DNA from: Baffinella frigidus
Lineage: Eukaryota > Cryptophyceae > Cryptomonadales > Baffinellaceae
DNA: 23,233 nt
Reading direction: 5' to 3'
Assembly: GCA_026770585.1 (NCBI GenBank)
Contig: MU647124.1
Span: forward strand, 1-23,233
The stretch's first letter is position 1; every line of letters begins with the position of its first letter. The notes beneath the pieces were generated by a model, which worked only from the letters and a program-made list of their open reading frames with translations, was not told where the DNA came from and searched no databases. The position numbers and the translations under genes are program-made. Shown here piece after piece: positions 23,145 to 23,233 of the stretch.

Positions 23145-23233
23145 AACAGCGAATTTTTTTTGGCTTTTGGGGTGCTTACCCCCCCGGAGAATGGAGCTGG
23201 CGAATTTTCAGGTCGATTTTTTTTTCCACATTT

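Overview
The window comes from a nuclear genome of a eukaryote with spliceosomal introns, most likely a microalga or another protist. Two things point there: GT-AG introns of about 90-150 bases interrupt GC-rich coding exons, and long tracts of degenerate TTTAGGG/CCCTAAA heptamers (the plant and algal telomere type) flank the genes. No bacterial-style operon, rRNA or convincing tRNA is visible. The species cannot be named from the sequence alone.

Layout. 1-1328 holds a ~375-bp direct repeat and no recognisable gene. 1329-1450 is a short inverted-repeat element (MITE family A). 1599-4210 is a G-rich heptamer field with locally homogenised variants and a ~300-bp higher-order unit, broken by a unique island (3301-3685). 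4211-5130 is repetitive with no convincing gene. 5156-5308 carries six copies of a 12-bp palindrome at alternating 32/22-bp spacing. 6815-12965 is the main gene. 12966-14560 is a nest of family A and B elements. 14713-15089 is a third inverted-repeat element. 15990-17967 contains a small two-intron gene bracketed by a 50-bp direct repeat. 18237-18701 has two more family A elements. 18825-21780 is a C-rich heptamer field, in the opposite orientation to the left field. The right end (21785-23233) holds a dispersed repeat, a larger relative of family A and a 42-bp tandem repeat.

The main gene was assembled by hand from about 16 exons whose intron phases all agree. It predicts a protein of about 917 residues: an N-terminal TIR domain with a Glu at the position used by TIR NADases, a linker, six membrane segments, a second linker, and a C-terminal domain that matches the RelA/SpoT synthetase motif series (D..R, K...Y in KSGGYRD, and EIQ). 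A TIR - membrane - RelA/SpoT-like fusion would place two nucleotide-signalling folds in one eukaryotic membrane protein. This is the strongest candidate here for an undescribed system. The reading of the C-terminus rests on motif spacing, not on a search.

The second gene (16762-17917) encodes a ~191-residue charged, helical protein of unknown function.
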